Positions 26,552 to 34,994 of a stretch of 64,000 nt of DNA are shown one piece after another (position 1 is the stretch's first letter; each line of letters starts with the position of its first letter). The notes under the pieces are model-generated. The model had not been told where the DNA came from. It was given only the letters and a program-made list of their open reading frames with translations, and made no database searches. The position numbers and the translations under genes were made by a program. The stretch lies in the NCBI RefSeq assembly GCF_013184985.2, contig NZ_CP063418.1:310001-374000 (forward strand), in the 5' to 3' direction. Origin of the DNA: Actinomyces faecalis (GTDB taxonomy: Bacteria > Actinomycetota > Actinomycetes > Actinomycetales > Actinomycetaceae).

Positions 26552-27523
26552 ATGATCCGCGTCGCCATCAACGGGTACGGCAACCTCGGCCGAGGAGCTG
26601 AGCGCGCCGTCGCCAAGAACGAGGACATGGAGCTCGTCGTCGTCTTCACCCGTCGCGACCCCGCCACGGTGACCACCGCCGGCGCCCCGGTTGCCCGGCT
26701 GGAGGACATGCCTGACTGGGTGGACAAGGTCGACGTGTGTCTTAACTGCGGCGGCTCCGCCACGGACCTGGCCGAGCAGACCCCGGCCGCCGCCACCTTC
26801 TTTGACGTCGTTGACTCCTTCGACACCCACGCCCGCATTCCCGAGCACTTCGCCACCGTCGATGCTGCCGCCCGCCAGGCCGGTCACCTCGCCGTCATCT
26901 CGGCCGGCTGGGACCCGGGACTGTTCTCCGTGCTGCGGGTCCTGGGCGAGGCCGTGCTGCCCGACGGCGCCTCCACCACCTTCTGGGGACCCGGCGTCTC
27001 GCAGGGACACTCGGACGCCCTGCGCCGCATCGACGGCGTGGCGGACGCCAAGCAGTACACCCTCCCGGTCCCAGCCACGGTTGAAGCGGTCAAGGCGGGT
27101 GAGCCGGTCGAGGTGACCACCCGATCCATGCACACCCGCGACTGCTACGTGGTGGCCGAGCCCGGTGCGGACCGCTCGCGCATCGAGGCCGAGATCAAGG
27201 CGATGCCCAACTACTTCGCCGACTACGACACCACCGTCACCTTCGTGACCGCCGAGGAGCTGGCGACCCGGTACGCGGGAATCCCGCACGGGGGCCAGGT
27301 GATCCGCCGAGGTGAGACCTCCGACGGGGTGGCGGCCACGGTCGGCTTCGACCTCGCCCTGGGCTCGAACCCCGAGTTCACCGGAAGCGTGCTGGTGGCG
27401 GTCGCGCGCGCCGTCGTCGCCATGTCCCGGCGCGGGGAGCGGGGTGCGCGCACAGTCTTCGACCTCACCCTCTCGGACCTGTCCGCCCGTAACGCCGAGG
27501 ACCTGCGCGCCCACTACCTGTGA
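26552..27523 (+). CDS. ddh: meso-Diaminopimelate D-dehydrogenase
   Basis: NADPH-dependent one-step conversion of tetrahydrodipicolinate to meso-diaminopimelate, feeding lysine and peptidoglycan. The 323-residue protein starts IRVAINGYGNLGRGAERA (Rossmann fold) and has VFTRRDP, VVDSFDTHARIPEHF, AVISAGWDPGLFSVLRVLGEA and FWGPGVSQGHSDALRRIDGV, all characteristic of Ddh. The ATG follows AGGAGAAGAC; TAGAGT at 26510-26515 is a likely -10. dapC and dapD of the parallel succinylase route lie at 56.5 and 62.1 kb. Confidence 0.95.
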   Translation: MIRVAINGYGNLGRGAERAVAKNEDMELVVVFTRRDPATVTTAGAPVARLEDMPDWVDKVDVCLNCGGSATDLAEQTPAAATFFDVVDSFDTHARIPEHFATVDAAARQAGHLAVISAGWDPGLFSVLRVLGEAVLPDGASTTFWGPGVSQGHSDALRRIDGVADAKQYTLPVPATVEAVKAGEPVEVTTRSMHTRDCYVVAEPGADRSRIEAEIKAMPNYFADYDTTVTFVTAEELATRYAGIPHGGQVIRRGETSDGVAATVGFDLALGSNPEFTGSVLVAVARAVVAMSRRGERGARTVFDLTLSDLSARNAEDLRAHYL

Positions 27524-27621
27524 GCTGAGGGCGGGCCGCGGAGAAGGACGACGTCCGCATGTGACGCGCAGGCCTGGCCTTGCCGTCTCCGCCGGGTGAT
27601 ACTGGCGGGGAAGGGAGGGCC

Positions 27622-28506
27622 ATGAAGATCGCACTCGTCCTGGGCTCCGGCGGGGCTCGTGGTTACGCCCACATCGGCGTCATCGAGGAGCTGACGGCGC
27701 GCGGGCACGAGATCGTGGCCGTCTCGGGCGCGTCGATGGGGGCGCTCGTCGGTGGCCTGTACGCCGCTGGTGCCATGGAGCGCTTGACCGACGTCGTTCG
27801 TGGCATGTCCCGTACGGAGGTCCTGCGCTTCGCTGACCTCACCCTGACCCAGCCCGGGCTGCTGCGAGCGACCAAGATCGTGGGCCTGCTGGAGGACCTG
27901 GTCGGGGACCAGCGCATCGAGGACCTACCGATCCCCTACACCGCAGTAGCCACTGACATCGAGCGCCGGCGCGAGGTCTGGTTCCACGAGGGTCTGCTCG
28001 TGCCCGCCATCCGCGCCTCGATCTCCATCCCGACCGTCTTCACCCCGGTCCGTCTGGACGGGCGACTGCTGGTTGACGGCGGAGTACTCAACCCTCTGCC
28101 GATCGAGCCCTCGCTCAGTGAGGACGCTGACCTCATCGTGGGAGTCTCTCTGTTCGGTCGGCGCCTGGGTCTGGACCGCAGCTCGCCAGACCGTGAGGCG
28201 GCCGCCACGGAGTCCGAGCGCTGGATCGACCGCCTTCCCGAGAGCCTGCGCCAGCTGATCCCGGGACGGGCCGCCAGCGAGAACAAGCCGGCGACGCCGT
28301 CGGTCACCCTGGCGGACATGCTCTCGACCACCCTGGACATCATGCAGGGGCAGATCGAGCTGGGACGCTCGGCGATGAGCCGCCCTGACGTCATGATCTC
28401 GGTGCCGATCGAGACCTGCCGGGTCACTGACTTCCAGGAGGCGGACCGGGTCATCGAGATCGGCAGGGACCTGGCGCGGGCGGCCTTCGACGCCGCAGGT
28501 CTGTGA
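27622..28506 (+). CDS. Patatin-like phospholipase (RssA/NTE family)
   Basis: Predicted Ser/Asp-dyad lipid hydrolase of 294 residues. The oxyanion loop is LGSGGARGYAHIGVIEEL, the nucleophile Ser lies in VSGASMGALVGGL, and the catalytic Asp in LLVDGGVLNPLP. There is no signal peptide, so it is cytosolic or peripheral. The ATG follows GGGAGGGCC. The next gene starts with a GTG overlapping this stop codon (GTGA). Substrate unknown; a second, different patatin is encoded at 38.5 kb. Confidence 0.9.
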   Translation: MKIALVLGSGGARGYAHIGVIEELTARGHEIVAVSGASMGALVGGLYAAGAMERLTDVVRGMSRTEVLRFADLTLTQPGLLRATKIVGLLEDLVGDQRIEDLPIPYTAVATDIERRREVWFHEGLLVPAIRASISIPTVFTPVRLDGRLLVDGGVLNPLPIEPSLSEDADLIVGVSLFGRRLGLDRSSPDREAAATESERWIDRLPESLRQLIPGRAASENKPATPSVTLADMLSTTLDIMQGQIELGRSAMSRPDVMISVPIETCRVTDFQEADRVIEIGRDLARAAFDAAGL

Positions 28507-29537
28507 GGGGCGGCGTGGCTCCTTCCTCGCGTCCCCCGTCGTCTCATCGCGGCACTGCCAGGACCCGCCCGCCCCGAGCGCGACGCGCTGTCGGTCCGAC
28601 AGCGCGTCCGGTGGGGGTGCATCGTCGGCCTGGTCCCTCGCACCGGTCCGGTGCGCCCACCCGTGCGCGAGCCGGCTCGCGTGACCTGGTGCGATGGCGG
28701 TTGCACCCGCTAGGGCGGGGCGGAGCCGTCAGGCTCAGCGTCCTCCTGCTCATCGGGGTGCTGGCCGGTGCGCTCGTGCTCCTGCGCCCGGTGCTGGCTC
28801 TCTACGAGGCTCAGGCAGCCCTCGGAGTTGGGACGGCGCAGAGCACGGCGCCGAGCGCGGCAACCACGTTCCCCTCTCCTGCTGCCCGGGAGGTCGCCAG
28901 CCCTGCGAGGGACGATCCCCAGGCCGCTGACCCGCAGCCCCAGCAGCTCGATGTCCCCCCAGTCGCACGGACGGACGAGCTGGGGATCGCCCGCTCGGAC
29001 ACCACTGGCGACGGGACGTGGAACGTCGCAGGACCGATCGCGCCACCTGCGTCACCTCGCTCGGGCACCCACCGCTACCTGCTGCAGGTTGAGGGTGGTA
29101 CCGGTCTCAGCGCTGACGAGATCGCCCCCTTCGTCAACGCCGTCCTCAACGACGACCGCGGCTGGGCAGGTACGGACGACGTCAGCTTCGAGCAGGTCCA
29201 GGACCCGACCCAGGCGGACTTCGTCCTCAGTATCGCCACCCCCGGTACGACAGATCAGCGGTGCGCCCCACTGGATACCGAGGGCCGGTGGAGCTGCCGG
29301 CAGGGAGCCACGGTCAACATCAACGCCGACCGCTGGAGCTATCTCGTCCCCTGGTTCCCCGACGCCGAGACCTACCGGGCCTACCTCGTCAACCACGAGG
29401 TAGGACACTGGCTGGGCCGTGGGCACCTGCGCTGCCCGGGCGCCGGGGTCAAGGCGCCGACGATGATGCAGCAGAGCGGTGGCCTGGACCGCTGCCTGGC
29501 GAACCCCTGGCCCGCGCAGGACGGACAGGCGGGCTAG
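28503..29537 (+). CDS. DUF3152 membrane-anchored, metzincin-like protein
   Basis: 344 residues. The first ~75 residues are basic and Pro/Arg-rich (cytosolic), one membrane helix follows (LSVLLLIGVLAGALVLLRPVL), then a Pro/Ala spacer and the extracytoplasmic DUF3152 domain from about residue 185. The zinc-protease signature HEXXHXXGXXH is intact in NHEVGHWLGRGH, so peptidase activity is likely though untested for the family. The GTG start overlaps the patatin stop; GTG 28515 is an alternative. Its stop overlaps the convergent hydrolase stop at a CTAG. Confidence 0.82.
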   Translation: MRGGVAPSSRPPSSHRGTARTRPPRARRAVGPTARPVGVHRRPGPSHRSGAPTRARAGSRDLVRWRLHPLGRGGAVRLSVLLLIGVLAGALVLLRPVLALYEAQAALGVGTAQSTAPSAATTFPSPAAREVASPARDDPQAADPQPQQLDVPPVARTDELGIARSDTTGDGTWNVAGPIAPPASPRSGTHRYLLQVEGGTGLSADEIAPFVNAVLNDDRGWAGTDDVSFEQVQDPTQADFVLSIATPGTTDQRCAPLDTEGRWSCRQGATVNINADRWSYLVPWFPDAETYRAYLVNHEVGHWLGRGHLRCPGAGVKAPTMMQQSGGLDRCLANPWPAQDGQAG

Positions 29538-30421
29538 GTGAGCCGGTCTGCGGCTGCCAGCGCGGCCTCGACCACGACCTGGGCGTGGTTGATGACGACC
29601 TGGTGCGAGGCGCCGTCGGCGACACGGACCGACCCGACGGCGCCGCTCGCCTCCAGCAGCTCCTCGGCCCAGGACTGCGGGCAGAGCCGGTCGTAGGTGC
29701 CGCGCACGATCTCCAGTCTCCCGCCGATACCGGCCAGGCGCTCGGCAAAGGGGTAGCGCAGGAGGGAGGGCAGCGTCCGCGCGGGCCAGATGAGACCAGC
29801 GTGGAGGAAGCCTGAGACCGAGACGAGCCCGGGCCCGAGGCTCTCACGCAAGCAGGAGCGCAGGAAGGCGTTCGCGGCGCCGCGCAGGTGCTGGGTGCCC
29901 GGCCCCATGACCGGGGCGACGAGGACCAGGCGACCGGCGAGGTCGGGCGCGCGGCGAGCCAGCTCCAGGGCCACCTGCGTCCCCATGGAGTGGCCGATGA
30001 GGACGGGGTTGTCGACATCGAGCTCCTGGGACAGGTTGATGTTGTCCACCAGGGTCTCGACGCTGGAGGCGAACTCCTCCATCGACATGGGCCTGCGTGG
30101 GCGCGGCAGGTGCGAGAAGCCAGGGAGGTCGACGACGAGGACGCGCCCGTGGTGGCGCAGGCTCTCGATGACCTCCCGGAAGAGCAGGGCCCCTGCGCCC
30201 AGGCCGTGCAGGAGGATGAAGACCGGGCCGCCCTCGCCGTCGAGCTGGGAGACGTCCCAGGCCCTGACGCGTCGGTCGCCGACGGCGCGGACCAGGACGT
30301 GGGCGTCGGGGGCGGGCGGCTCGTCAAAGTCCAGGTAGTTGTGGCCGACACGGGCCTGGATGCGGCGGGCGACGGCCGAGTCCTGAGAGCTGAGGTGATG
30401 GGGGCGGGCGGCAGGTGGCAT
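29534..30421 (-). CDS. Alpha/beta hydrolase
   Basis: 295-residue serine hydrolase. Landmarks are the oxyanion segment FILLHGLGAGALLF, nucleophile elbow VLIGHSMGTQVALELA, catalytic Asp in RGTYDRLCP and His in GASHQVVIN. The ATG at 30421 has AGGA about 8 nt upstream; the frame stays open to 30532 but has no better start. No signal peptide is seen. It shares four bases (CTAG) with the end of the DUF3152 gene on the other strand. Substrate unknown. Confidence 0.87.
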   Translation of the reverse strand: MPPAARPHHLSSQDSAVARRIQARVGHNYLDFDEPPAPDAHVLVRAVGDRRVRAWDVSQLDGEGGPVFILLHGLGAGALLFREVIESLRHHGRVLVVDLPGFSHLPRPRRPMSMEEFASSVETLVDNINLSQELDVDNPVLIGHSMGTQVALELARRAPDLAGRLVLVAPVMGPGTQHLRGAANAFLRSCLRESLGPGLVSVSGFLHAGLIWPARTLPSLLRYPFAERLAGIGGRLEIVRGTYDRLCPQSWAEELLEASGAVGSVRVADGASHQVVINHAQVVVEAALAAADRLT

Positions 30422-30821
30422 GGGTGGTCCTGGTCGGGGCAGAGGGGCTGTGATTGTCCCACGGCGTGGAAGTGGCCGCTTGGGCGTCACCTGGCGTCTG
30501 AGGTCGAGGTGACCTTCGGTGAGGTGAGTCATGTCTGGGTGTGTATGGAAGAGAGGTGGCGTCGAGGACTGCCTGCCCGGTGGGGCTGGTATCCGGTCGT
30601 CGACCTCTCTCGCTGCTCGTGTGGTCCGGCACTGCTTCTCCTGGGTCTCGCGCGAAGACCTAGACCGGCCTTGAATTCATCGGTCGATGAATTCTATGCT
30701 TGAGGACATGAGGCCTTCGGACGTCTCGCAAGGGAGCCTGTGCGGCGACGCTGACCTCTCGACCGCGAGTCCTTCGACTCTCCGTGTCATCGCAATCACC
30801 TGAGCCAGGAGCTGCACCGTC
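30422..30821. promoter_or_regulatory. 400-base intergenic region with operator-like palindrome
   Basis: No convincing gene. It holds an 8-bp inverted repeat (30550-30557/30603-30610), two short reading frames (30531-30674 and 30696-30803) judged unsupported, and the strong palindrome at 30673-30694. Base composition is less GC-rich than the surroundings around 30660-30700. Confidence 0.5.
30673..30694. promoter_or_regulatory. TetR-type operator-like palindrome GAATTCATCG-GT-CGATGAATTC
   Basis: Perfect 10-2-10 inverted repeat, placed between a TTGAAT (30671-30676) and TATGCT (30695-30700) that would form a promoter with 18-bp spacing. It precedes the ABC-2-like membrane protein gene. No regulator gene is adjacent. 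Confidence 0.6.
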
Positions 30822-31871
30822 ATGTCCACACCCACTGTTGCGCCCCGCACCGGTTGGTCGCGCGCCATCCTGATTGGAGTCCTCGGTTCCATCGTCGTCG
30901 GTACCGTCGTGCTCGCCTTCCTGTGGCCGGCCAAGACGAGCACACCGCAGCATCTGCCCATCAGCATCAGCGGCCCCTCTGAGGCGGTGTCCACGCTGGA
31001 GCACGCTCTTGCCGAGAAGGCGCCCAGCACCTTCAGCTTCGTTGAAGCGGATGACCGGGACGATGCGGTTTCTCAGATCGAGCAGCGTGAAACTTATGGT
31101 GCGATCGTTCTCGCTGAAGGTCCCGGCACGGCTCCCGAGGTACTCACCGCCCCCGCGGGCAGCGCCGTGGCTACGCAGATGCTCGGACAGGTTGCTGCAC
31201 AGCTCCAGGCGCAGCTTGCCCAGGCTGCTACCACGGCAGGCGGCGACCCGGCGACAGCGGTCGTCGACGTCACACCGGTCGTGCCGCTGTCTGACAGTGA
31301 CCCGACCGGTACCGGGCTCGCTGCGGCATCCTTCCCGCTCACCATCGGAGGCGTGCTCGGTGGTGTCCTCATCGCGCTGGGTGTGTCTGGTGAGATCCGC
31401 CGTCTTCTTGCCCTGATCGGGTTCGGCGCGGGCGGCGGGCTTGTCCTGACGCTCGTCCTCCAGTCCTGGTTCGAGTACATTCCGGGTGACTTCTGGCTCA
31501 ACGCGCTTGCGATCTGCTTGTCGGTCACCGCGACCGCAGCACTCATCGTTGGATGCACGTCACTGCTCGGTCGGTCGGGAACTGGTATCGCCGTTGTCCT
31601 CACGATCCTCCTTGGCAATCCGCTGTCAGCGGCTGCGACACCCTGGCAGTTCCTGCCCGAACCATGGGGAGTCATCGGACAGCTCCTTGTCCCTGGTGCC
31701 TCAAGCTCGCTGATCCGGACGGTGAGCTACTTCCCAGAAGCTGATGCCAGCGTGCAGTGGTGGATCCTCATCAGCTGGACAGTCCTCGGCGTGATCCTCA
31801 TCCTTACCGGTTACTACCGCTCGTACAAGGCTGAGTGCACCCGCGCCGAGCTGCCTGCCCTCGCTGTCTGA
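30822..31871 (+). CDS. ABC-2/YhgE-like multi-pass membrane protein
   Basis: 349 residues with one N-terminal membrane helix (AILIGVLGSIVVGTVVLAFLW), a ~150-residue extracytoplasmic domain (THEHALAEKAP-like start, ending near DSDPTGTG) and five C-terminal helices. This one-plus-five layout is that of YhgE/Pip and ABC-2 exporter membrane subunits. No ATPase gene is adjacent, so it is either an orphan or works with a distant partner. The ATG follows CAGGAGCTGCACCGTC. The palindrome upstream suggests repressor control. Codon use is slightly less GC-biased than that of its neighbours. Confidence 0.75.
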   Translation: MSTPTVAPRTGWSRAILIGVLGSIVVGTVVLAFLWPAKTSTPQHLPISISGPSEAVSTLEHALAEKAPSTFSFVEADDRDDAVSQIEQRETYGAIVLAEGPGTAPEVLTAPAGSAVATQMLGQVAAQLQAQLAQAATTAGGDPATAVVDVTPVVPLSDSDPTGTGLAAASFPLTIGGVLGGVLIALGVSGEIRRLLALIGFGAGGGLVLTLVLQSWFEYIPGDFWLNALAICLSVTATAALIVGCTSLLGRSGTGIAVVLTILLGNPLSAAATPWQFLPEPWGVIGQLLVPGASSSLIRTVSYFPEADASVQWWILISWTVLGVILILTGYYRSYKAECTRAELPALAV

Positions 31872-31960
31872 CCTCGCGCACACTGACCGAACGGGTCCCC
31901 GCGACCGCGACAGCACGTGCCCCGCAGCATCTCAGGAACGGGCCAGGTGCGCAGTCGTGG

Positions 31961-32047
31961 GAGGGCGGGCCCGTCGGGACGGTGCTCAGCCTCCTCGTCG
32001 CCCGAGCAGGTGCCGCAGTCACGATCCTTGAGAAACACGTCGACGTT
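31961..32047 (+). pseudogene. Remnant of an FAD-dependent monooxygenase N-terminus
   Basis: The frame reads EGGPVGTVLSLLVARAGA then AVTILEKHVDV, closely matching the dinucleotide-binding start (GGGPVG...LLLARAG..V.VLEKH) of FAD-binding PHBH-type monooxygenases. No start codon with a ribosome binding site precedes it and the homology ends after about 30 residues, so only a fragment is left. It lies between the membrane protein gene and the M48 protease gene. Confidence 0.6.
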
Positions 32048-32139
32048 CGAGGAGCTGACGGCAGGCTCCAGCCCGCCTCTGCGTGGACACCGAGGGCGCG
32101 AGAGAGGAGGCGGGCCAGAGACGTGAAGCGGGGCCGAGG

Positions 32140-33456
32140 CTACTGGGCCGGTGACGGGTGCTGCGGGGCGTTCCTGGGGCGTGGCCTCGGGTCGGCCAGG
32201 CGCAGCGCGTCGCGCGGGACCTCGTAGCGCACGCCCGGGTAGCGTCCGAACTGCTCCTCGTCGCTGCCCTGGGGCTCAGTGGTGTCCAGCACCGCCAGGA
32301 CCTGCGCGGGGGTCGGCCACGTCTGCGAAGACAGGGACCCTGCTGGCTGGACCGGCGGGAACCACGCGGTGGTCTCCTGGGGGCGGAACATGATCCGGCC
32401 GGGACGGCGCCGGTCACGTAGGGCGTGCGCGCGCCAGGTCGTCACCGGGTGGGACGCCAACCAGACGCTCAGGTGGAGCCAGAAACCCTTCTCGCGCGTG
32501 GCACGGTCGGCCAGGGCGTGGAGGTTGACCTGGGAGCCCAGGTACTTGCCGGCGGCCAGCAGCCCCATGACCCCGGGTACGCCGCGTGCGGCCAGGGCGT
32601 AGCCGTGGTTGTCTGCGGTGTACTCCTGGGCGCGCGAGAGCGCCGGCCCGAGCACCGGGACCTGGGCCGCCAGCTGAGTGAGCAGGAGACGGACGTACCC
32701 CACGTGCCCGGCGGCCAGGTGCCCGACCTCGTGGGAGATGACGAAGCGTAGGGCCTCAGGGTCACGCGCGGCCCCGCCGACCTCGAACAGGTCGGAGTAG
32801 ACCACCACGAAGCGACGGAACCCGTGGCCGGCGGCAAAGGCGTTGACCTGGCCGTTGCCCAGCACCACGTAGGCGTCGGGCACGCGCCGCATACCGAAGG
32901 CCGCGGCGGCCTCCACCACCATCCGGTAGCCCTCGGGGAACTGGGACGGGCTCATCTGCACGCCCTGGCCACGCAGCTGGGCGTACAGCACGGCTCGCAT
33001 CACCCAGATCGCGATCGGCATCACGGGTAGGAGCATGAGTACCTGGGAGACGACGCCGCCGTCGGTGAGCAGGTTGTGCAGGTCGGTCGTGAGCTCACCT
33101 GCGGTTCCCTCCTCGACGGCGCTCCCGGTCAGAGCCAGCCACACGAGCGTGACGAGCCACAGCAGGTACCCGAGAACCGTGACCGCTGCGCTGAGCCAGA
33201 CCAGCGGCATCTCCGCCGGGTGGCGCAGCCCTGGTACCCCGCCTAGCCCGTGGACGGTCGCTCCGTTGAGCAACGACGGCGGCTGAGGCGGCTGTGGAAC
33301 GCCTGCGGCCTGGTGGACAGGTGGCTGGTAGCTGGTCGGCCGGGCAGAGGAGGTCGCAGGGCCGGCTGCACCTCCGGGGCCGGGGCCGCGGCCAGCTGGT
33401 GGGCCAGCCTCGGGGCCAGGGGCGGGAGACGGCGGCTGGAAGGGTCCATCGGTCAT
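32140..33456 (-). CDS. M48-family membrane metalloprotease
   Basis: 438 residues. A Pro/Gly-rich cytosolic N-terminus of ~85 residues is followed by membrane segments (LVWLSAAVTVLGYLLWLVTLVWLAL; MLLPVMPIAIWVMRAVLYAQL) and the protease domain with the zinc motif FVISHEVGHLAAGHV and the third-ligand region AQEYTADNHGYALA. This is the Ste24/HtpX superfamily, which degrades misfolded membrane proteins. TAGCGT ends 6 nt before the ATG, suggesting a leaderless transcript. The Pth2-like gene is transcribed divergently. Confidence 0.9.
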   Translation of the reverse strand: MTDGPFQPPSPAPGPEAGPPAGRGPGPGGAAGPATSSARPTSYQPPVHQAAGVPQPPQPPSLLNGATVHGLGGVPGLRHPAEMPLVWLSAAVTVLGYLLWLVTLVWLALTGSAVEEGTAGELTTDLHNLLTDGGVVSQVLMLLPVMPIAIWVMRAVLYAQLRGQGVQMSPSQFPEGYRMVVEAAAAFGMRRVPDAYVVLGNGQVNAFAAGHGFRRFVVVYSDLFEVGGAARDPEALRFVISHEVGHLAAGHVGYVRLLLTQLAAQVPVLGPALSRAQEYTADNHGYALAARGVPGVMGLLAAGKYLGSQVNLHALADRATREKGFWLHLSVWLASHPVTTWRAHALRDRRRPGRIMFRPQETTAWFPPVQPAGSLSSQTWPTPAQVLAVLDTTEPQGSDEEQFGRYPGVRYEVPRDALRLADPRPRPRNAPQHPSPAQ

Positions 33457-33462
33457 GGCGCC

Positions 33463-33468
33463 ACGCTA
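33463..33468 (-). promoter_or_regulatory. -10-like hexamer TAGCGT for the M48 protease gene
   Basis: On the minus strand it ends 6 nt before the ATG at 33456, with no ribosome binding site between. Confidence 0.5.
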
Positions 33469-33507
33469 GCGGCCTGTCACGTGAGCCGGCTGCAAGGCTC
33501 AGCGCGG

Positions 33508-33513
33508 TACCGT
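33508..33513 (+). promoter_or_regulatory. -10-like hexamer TACCGT for the Pth2-like gene
   Basis: Ends 6 nt before the GTG at 33520 and is the main support for that start. Confidence 0.45.
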
Positions 33514-33519
33514 CTCGCT

Positions 33520-34329
33520 GTGCCTGTTTCTGCTCCTGACCGTGCTCCCTCCTCGCCCCTGACGCCTGGTGCGCAGCCTGTTGAGGCGGCCGTACCGTGG
33601 GGCATGCAGATCGCCGTGCGTTACGACAAGGTCCACCCGCCGCGGCGCGTCGACGTCGCCGAGGCCACGGCCCGAGCCGTCGTCGCCCTCCTCGCCTCGC
33701 CCGAGGCCGCGCCGGCAGGAGCGTGGCACGAGGCAGTGGGCTACTGGCGCGACGGGCGGATCCGCAAGCTCGTGCGACGCGCTCGTGGGGCGCGGTGGGA
33801 CGAGGTCCAGGAGCTGCCGGGCGTGACGGTCAGCCAGGACGGACCCCGCGGCTGGGGGCAGGCCCTGGCGCGGGCCTTCGTCCCGGCGCCGGTGCGTCCT
33901 CTGCCGACGGCGCTGGCCAGGACCCAGGTCGAGGGCACGCACTTTCCCCACGGCGACGAGCTGCCGCCGCTGCCTGCTGCGGTGACTGCGACGGCGCGGC
34001 GCGATCAGCACCAGCGCGTTGAGGACCTGATCGAGCTGGGCGCGGGGTCCTGCTCCGAGGGGGCGCGCGTCACCGTCGGGGTCACGCCCCTGGAGCAGAT
34101 GACCAGCGGCAAGCTGTGTGCCCAGGTCGCCCACGCGGCGCAGCTGGCCTGGCAGAGCCCGCAGATGCCGACGGACCTTCGTCAGGCCTGGGCGCAGGAC
34201 GGGTACCGCGTACGAGTCGTCTTTCCCTCGCCACAGGAGTGGGAGGCTGCTCATGGCTCGGTGAGCGTCGTCGACGCCGGCTTCACTGAGCTGGACGGGC
34301 CGACGGAGACGACCCGCGCCTGGTGGTGA
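33520..34329 (+). CDS. Peptidyl-tRNA hydrolase 2 (PTH2)-domain protein
   Basis: 269 residues. The N-terminal part begins PWGMQIAVRYDKVHPP and is followed by a variable ~120-residue region; the C-terminal ~110 residues carry the PTH2 pattern: SGKLCAQVAHAAQLAW, then VVFPSPQEWEAA and VVDAGFTELDGPTETTRAWW, which match the Lys, His and Asp/Thr positions of archaeal/eukaryal-type Pth2. Actinobacterial homologues of this long form are known, but their hydrolase activity is not established. A canonical Pth1 is encoded at 0.5 kb. The GTG start is set by promoter spacing. Confidence 0.78.
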   Translation: MPVSAPDRAPSSPLTPGAQPVEAAVPWGMQIAVRYDKVHPPRRVDVAEATARAVVALLASPEAAPAGAWHEAVGYWRDGRIRKLVRRARGARWDEVQELPGVTVSQDGPRGWGQALARAFVPAPVRPLPTALARTQVEGTHFPHGDELPPLPAAVTATARRDQHQRVEDLIELGAGSCSEGARVTVGVTPLEQMTSGKLCAQVAHAAQLAWQSPQMPTDLRQAWAQDGYRVRVVFPSPQEWEAAHGSVSVVDAGFTELDGPTETTRAWW

Positions 34330-34338
34330 GACGCAGGG

Positions 34339-34373
34339 GGCCGGCGTGCGACGTCGTCGGAGGGGCGCCGGCC
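34339..34373. terminator. Hairpin between convergent Pth2-like and gtrA genes
   Basis: Arms GGCCGGCG (34339-34346) and CGCCGGCC (34366-34373) are perfect complements around 19 nt. Confidence 0.45.
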
Positions 34374-34378
34374 TCGGT

Positions 34379-34963
34379 TCAGGCGACGACCTTGACGTCG
34401 GCCGGGGTCTCCTCGGCCTCCTCCACCGGCTCGGGCGTGCCGCGGAAGACCCACAGACGCATGAGGGTGTAGAGATAGAGCCCCTCGCAGCAGGCTGAGA
34501 CGAAGCGAGCGAGCTCGGCGTTGACCCCTAGCCAGTGCAGCAGGCTGGACAGCCCGAGGATGAAGATGACGTACTGGCTGACCAGCCCCACCAGGTAGCG
34601 CGATCCCTGCGTCGCCAGGTGCCCGCGGACCTGGAAGTTCAGCCACCGGTTGAGCAGCAGCGAGTAGGCCCCGGCCACCGCGTAGCCGATCGTGACGGCC
34701 AGCGGGTAGAACAGGTGCAGGTGCTCGTAGAGCCCCCACAGGATGGACACGTCCAGGACGAAGGCTGAGCCGTTGATGAGGGCGTAACCCACGAAAGTCA
34801 CCGGGACCACCCGGCGGACGAAGGAGGGCAGCAGCCGGTGGATCCGGCTGATGACGCGGAGGAAGACCCGGGGAGCGCGGCGAGAAGGGTCGTTGAGCCG
34901 CTCTGCCAGCCGCTGCCGGGAAGAGGGCGCTGGCACGCTCGCCTGAGCGGTCTGCTGCGTCAC
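34379..34963 (-). CDS. GtrA-family membrane protein
   Basis: 194 residues with four membrane segments, starting with VVPVTFVGYALINGSAFVLDVSILWGLYEHL and ending with ARFVSACCEGLYLYTLMRLWVFR, the family's typical entry and WVFR exit. GtrA proteins are thought to flip polyprenyl-linked sugars for cell-surface glycosylation. The GTG at 34963 has GGAGG 6 nt upstream, a clear start; the frame extends to 35164 without support. No glycosyltransferase gene is adjacent. Confidence 0.88.
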   Translation of the reverse strand: MTQQTAQASVPAPSSRQRLAERLNDPSRRAPRVFLRVISRIHRLLPSFVRRVVPVTFVGYALINGSAFVLDVSILWGLYEHLHLFYPLAVTIGYAVAGAYSLLLNRWLNFQVRGHLATQGSRYLVGLVSQYVIFILGLSSLLHWLGVNAELARFVSACCEGLYLYTLMRLWVFRGTPEPVEEAEETPADVKVVA

Positions 34964-34994
34964 CGCGCCTCCTGCCGGCCAATTGTGCTGTCTT

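Noticed and set aside
30531..30674. 47-codon ORF with GAGGTGAG before its ATG
   Set aside because: No recognisable sequence, and its stop runs into the operator palindrome; coding support is too weak.
30696..30803. 35-codon ORF ending 18 nt before the ABC-2-like gene, possible leader peptide
   Set aside because: Its ATG would overlap the proposed -10, it lacks a ribosome binding site and has no run of regulatory codons.
33250..33519. Longer N-terminus for the Pth2-like protein
   Set aside because: That stretch is antisense to the M48 protease gene; GTG 33520 has promoter support.
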